Part shown: in pieces, positions 59,702 through 64,000 of the stretch
Numbering within the stretch: position 1 is the first letter of the stretch
Layout of the letters: each line of letters begins with the position of its first letter
DNA from: Rhodamnia argentea
Taxonomy: Eukaryota > Streptophyta > Magnoliopsida > Myrtales > Myrtaceae
Length of the DNA: 64,000 bases
NCBI RefSeq assembly: GCF_020921035.1
Contig: NC_063158.1
Coordinates: 26,212,178-26,276,177 of the forward strand
Reading direction: 5' to 3'
Made by a program: the position numbers and the translations under genes
The notes under the pieces: generated by a model
What the model was told of the DNA's origin: nothing
Databases searched by the model: none
What the model saw: the letters and a program-made list of their open reading frames with translations, nothing else

Positions 59702-62501
59702 TGTCACACCCCGACTCTCGAGTTCACGACATCCCTACCAATTCGCCACAGGTCATAGATGATAGCGTCCCGGGTAGGCTATCGACCTACGTACTTAAAA
59801 CGCATGCGGAACGTGCTATACTCCCAAATAATTACAAACAGCGGGGATAGTATATTAGGAAAGCTTAACAATCGTTCATTCAAAAGACTTCTTCATACTT
59901 TAACCAAAAGTAGATGAACTCTAACCCTACAAAGCTACAGTAGTCACAAACAACCCCACACTTCGGGGCGGCTCTCGAGAATCTCAAAATAAAGGTACTA
60001 AAGTTAAACCTTAATATACTTCAAAAGACTAATCCATGAGCCAAATCTTGGCATCCATGGGGTTCCATCACTCGAGACCCGAAAATGTTAGCCCACGACG
60101 GGGTGAGAAATAAATCTCGGCGAAGTCAACGCCTAAGCCTGGCTAGGATGTTGATTCACTCAGAATTCCTAATAAACAATCGTATCATCCAAGAGCAGAT
60201 ATTTCCAACCACATGCAAACTTACCGGTCTTCAGCCACGCATAATGCAATGCTTGACTCCAATCAACAATCACGATGACGAGATAACTAGCAAGGCATCA
60301 CATCAACTTACACACATGGGACACCACACGAAGTCCAATTATTAACAGATGAGGCCACATGGCCCTAAGGCACACTAAACGGTTGGTGCCTAGCACACTA
60401 GACAGTTGGTGCTCTACCGGCGAGACCGTGCATCGTCCCATTACTTCGGCGACGGCGATCGCTATGCCAGTGTAATTCCGATCGACACGGCACGACATAG
60501 CAGGCATTCCAAAAGGAGCGTCGGTCCATCACAAGCCGCGACCGGCATCCGCTCAATCCGACGACACGGAAAGGCGTGCGTCTAACTAGTCGTGTAATTC
60601 CGGTCGACACGGCACGATCATGTCGGGAACAACCATTAAGTGACCACTCAATCGCATCCGACAACAATCAATCAAATTCTTATCTTTAGACTTAGTCGGA
60701 TGCTCATGCATTCATGATCAAAGACTCGGCACCATGCCGTTTTCATGCTAAAAATATGCGGTTTGCTTTCACTCGGTTCGCATGGATGCACAAATTGTCC
60801 ACCAGACTTTGCATATGAAAACATGGGACCGACACCCACAATTTTCATTCGGAACATCCAACACGCAAAACTAAGCATCCAGACACGCAATCGGGACAAT
60901 CAGCCGATATCTTCAATATTCTGACGATAAAAGTCAATCCAAATTTATAATTCAACTATCGAAATTCCAAACCAACCACCAATCAAGCGTCCACTCGGCT
61001 CTGTCCTATCGCTCGCTCGCGATCACACACCGGCAATCATTGCCCAAACAATCAGTCCGATCTACTACCAAATAACCGCAGACATCTTAACCAGCAAACT
61101 AACTTAATTAATCGTGGTCATTTAACTTAAACCCAGTCTCTATTTAACCGACCACGGTTAGGCTACCTAAACACCTTATTAGGCTAATTACTATAATTAC
61201 ACTAACTAATTATCGCTAATTACACTAACTGAGCGCAATTAGCGCCCTAATCGGGGTTTAGAGGTCGACTCACTACAACGGCGGTTGATGTCGGGTCGGG
61301 CACGAACTTCGAGGCCATTGTCGAAAAATACTGTTCACCGCCGGAATTACTGTTCACGATCGGCCGGCGCACTGTTCACGCGCGGTACTGTTCACGGCCG
61401 GCGAGGCACTATTCACGAGGTACTGTTCACCGAACACTATTCACCGGTACTGTTCACCCCGCACTGTTCACTGCACTGTTCACCGAACAGTAATTTCGGT
61501 GAAACGGCTCGGATCTGAGTCGGATAGGCGTCGAGGACCCGGGCTCGCGACTGAGAAGGTTGAGGGTGGCGTAGGGACGCAACTGAGGTGCCGGATTTGG
61601 GGGTTTCGGCGGCTCACGGTGGCGAAGCGTCACGCCGGAGGGCAAGCGGCTCCGGTTAGCTCGCGGCCGGCGACAAGGTGAGCTCGGGACGACGCGGCTG
61701 AGGCGGAAAGTAGGAGGTCGCGGGTCAGCAGGGCTTCGGGTCCACAGATCTGGGGGTCGTGAGGTCTCGCGGACGAGTTAGCCTCGCGGGCGACGACTGG
61801 CGCAGGTCGGCTCGGGACAGAGGTCGGGGTCGACGGGCCTGGTCGCTGATGGCGCGCGGAGGACCGATGACTGGTGGAGGAGCTGGTGGACGGTGGTGGT
61901 GACGGGATGGCGTGGGGGTTGGGCAAGGTGAGGGCGGAGGGGCTGGTCTCGTGAGTTGCAGGGGGAAGAAGAAGAAGAAGAAGATGAACAGGAGGGGTGG
62001 GGGGGGGGGGACTGTCGTGTGGCAGAGGAGAAAAGAGAGAGAGAGAGAGAGAGGGAGAAAGCACGTGGGGGAGGGGGCCGGCAAAGAGAGAAAGAGAGGA
62101 GAGAGAGTGAGATGATGTGAGGGGGTTTGGTGGTGATGGGACATCACTTGTCTCGTCACCCTTTAAGATTTTTGTCCTATTTGTATAAATACCTGCAGGC
62201 CTTTTTGAATAACAGGTAATATAGGACTGGTTGGATATTTGGCTCAATCGATGGAAAGTAATTTTAATCTTTTCACAGATTGGCTTTGTCGGAAATAGGC
62301 TCAGACGCGATGGTTAAAAATCCTAAATCACGGCGACCGAGATTTCAGGACCTAAACGAAATCGAACGGCAAAGCGGGACTCGTCCAAAATCCGTCACTT
62401 AATTCCTTATGATCTAAATTTTGCACCGGCTAAAATCCAATAATAATCCTTTTTATTGAACTTGATCTCTGCACGGAGGGTCTAATTTCCAGGGCGTCAC
62501 A
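59702..62501. mobile_element. Solo LTR, 2.80 kb, copy 2
   Basis: Begins TGTCACACCCCGACTCTCGA and ends CAGGGCGTCACA. It is flanked by a perfect 5-bp target duplication AGCAA (59697-59701 and 62502-62506). It lines up with copy 1 from end to end, sharing cgacatccctac, gcatgcgga, cttcggggc, gcgcaattagcgccctaa and the GC-rich part. A purine-rich GA tract lies near 62033-62055. The perfect target duplication, against one mismatch in copy 1, fits a younger insertion. Confidence 0.85.
61326..61495. repeat. CTGTTCAC short repeat cluster in solo LTR copy 2
   Basis: The octamer CTGTTCAC occurs eight times and CTATTCAC twice within 170 bases, mostly preceded by ta or ca. The same place in copy 1 (about 56690-56780) has only degenerate versions (ccgttcac, tcgttcac). 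It is not a known binding site to me. Confidence 0.65.
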
Positions 62502-62506
62502 AGCAA

Positions 62507-63180
62507 TCTCTCTCTCACGTGTGAGCTTCGGTGTTAGGTTTGCTCCCCTTAATCCAAGTCTCTTCTCGCCAAGACTCGCGTTACCAAACTAACTGTCCAT
62601 AGTCTCTTCTCGCCGATTTCACCCGGACTAATTGTCCGTAAGTCCAATACCTTCATTTGGAGAGAGGCCAAGAGGGAGTCCAAATTTGAGCCCGGCAACA
62701 TATTCAACCGAACCTATCTTCATTCAAAAGCTTAAGCCAATGAGTTATATGTCAACTAAGATACATTAACGGCTTAACACCATACCAATTATTCGACGTG
62801 AGACTTCTCTAATACAACTCAAACGTGTATCCTAATAGTTATGCCTCCAACCAAGAATAAAGAACTTGAAGGTTCACCACCAACGAATTGAAAAAAAATA
62901 AAATTGAAAGCCACTTAATTGAGAGAAATTCTCATATATCATCAAGTCAAAAATCCCCTCCATAAAGGTCATCTCTTATTTATATAGGGACGGACTCTAT
63001 GCTAGAAAATATTAAACAAGGAAACATAAAATTAGGAAACCTTAAACAGGGAAATATCAAATTAGGAAACGTTGAAATAGGAATTACTAAGACGGAAATC
63101 GAGTTGAATTAGGAAACTTACTCCAAATAGGACATTAACTTGAAATAGGAAGCGCTTGATTGCCTTTCTTTATTAGACCT
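62507..63180. other. Retroelement-like spacer before the second OPT gene
   Basis: 62507-62830 carries repeat phrases shared with 59530-59690. 63000-63140 has four or so copies of an aaattaggaaac-like phrase. No gene. Confidence 0.4.
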
Positions 63181-63471
63181 CACCTTCTGCTGCCGCATCA
63201 AATGACCCCATCAAAACCAGTGGTGGTGGCCGTTCAGATTCTTTGCCTTTTTATCATCTCATAAATTGACTTCCAAAAGAGGAATCTGCAGATTCTGTTC
63301 GATTCTATCCCTGGACTGAACTCTTGAGTCAAGAGTGATCCGTCATGACCAGCTGTATAGTAGAGACTACTGAAAATGAAGTCATGAATCAACCCGACAT
63401 ATCAGTTGAATCCATGCGAAGTTGACAACCCTAAACGTACCTTAACCCGTGTTTCTCTTGCCGGCAGATGC

Positions 63472-63479
63472 TATAAGAG
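63472..63479 (+). promoter_or_regulatory. TATA box of the second OPT gene
   Basis: TATAAGAG, 78 bases before the ATG, matches the first OPT gene at 48891. Confidence 0.5.
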
Positions 63480-63549
63480 ACTATCATTTCCATGGTGTGT
63501 TAAGCCCTTCTTCTTAGAAAGTGAAAAACAAGATTGTCGCCGATCAAGA

Positions 63550-64000
63550 ATGGAGCAACAGGATGACGACTCTGGAATTTCACTCTCTCATCAGCCCAAG
63601 AAGCTTGACCCTGACAGTCAGAACATCGAAAATTCTGGTGAATGAATGTTTCTTTAGTGAACTTCTGATGTTGGGTTTCTGACATCGAAAATATCACATA
63701 ACCCATCTTCCATTGGAACTTCTATAACCATTGCCAAGTTGCTTTCGACACTTATTCACTAGTGGATGATGAATTATCTGCAGATGAAGTGAATGATTCT
63801 CCAATCGAGGAAGTGAGATTGACTGTTTCGATTGAGGACAATCCGACCTTGCCCTGCTTGACATTCCGAACATGGGTTCTGGGAATAACCGCGTGCGCAA
63901 CTCTGGCTTTTTTAAATCAGTTCTTCTCCTACCGCCAAAACTCGCTCAGTTTGTCATCGACTTCTGCTCAGATTGTGGTACTTCCTCTGGGAAAAATTAT
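63550..64000 (+). CDS. Oligopeptide transporter (OPT family), second copy, 5' end only
   Basis: Exon 1 is 63550-63637 and exon 2 starts at 63784 (after CTGCAG) and runs off the window. The encoded start [18 protein letters not shown] and the block [20 protein letters not shown] match the first OPT gene almost residue for residue. The first intron is only 146 bases, against 385 in the first copy. An upstream frame from 63406 is in phase with the ATG, so a longer N-terminus is possible, but the homologous region of the first copy is not in phase, which favours 63550. No lesion is seen in the visible part. Confidence 0.88.

Noticed and set aside
61630..62247. 205- and 144-codon minus-strand frames
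   Set aside because: Same situation in solo LTR copy 2; composition is serine/proline low complexity from GC and GA tracts.

Overview
The window is nuclear DNA from a flowering plant. Its genes have introns with GT-AG borders, the intergenic DNA is AT-rich and full of transposons, and the protein families are plant-specific (BDA1-type ankyrin-PGG proteins, a plant oligopeptide transporter, PPR and F-box fragments). A woody eudicot, perhaps Myrtaceae, is my guess; nothing here proves the family.

From 1 to about 46.6 kb lies a tandem cluster of five ankyrin-repeat/PGG membrane-protein genes (BDA1/ACD6-like, usually linked to immunity), all on the + strand. Each has one ankyrin exon and one PGG/transmembrane exon. 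They start near 3547 (A), 8866 (B), 22233 (C), 34045 (D) and 44266 (E). Only C is clean. A has a frameshift, a lost exon end, a mutated splice acceptor and a 90-bp internal duplication. B has a duplicated ankyrin exon and a diverged linker. D has two frameshifts. E has one CGA-to-TGA nonsense change. Related upstream DNA (copia remnants, degenerate AT-rich arrays, a roughly 600-bp module and a compact promoter) recurs before the genes, so the cluster grew by segmental duplication. An extra module near 17.8-18.4 kb has no gene.

A second duplicated block sits at about 27.1-29.3 kb and 36.6-40.7 kb. It looks like decayed genic DNA of unknown identity. The second copy carries a 1.73-kb solo LTR and abuts an F-box gene 5' fragment.

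From 48.5 kb to the end are two tandem oligopeptide transporter (OPT) genes. The first (48970-52266, seven exons, 759 residues) is complete; the second starts at 63550 and runs off the window. Between them are TIR elements, one carrying a PPR gene fragment, and two solo LTRs of one family (3.08 and 2.80 kb) with 5-bp target-site duplications.

I see no RNA gene, CRISPR array or prokaryotic feature. The most unusual items are the nested PPR-carrying TIR element, the family of TIR elements whose ends are built of about 60-bp subrepeats, and the graded decay of the ankyrin-PGG array. All statements rest on reading the sequence; no alignment or database search was run.
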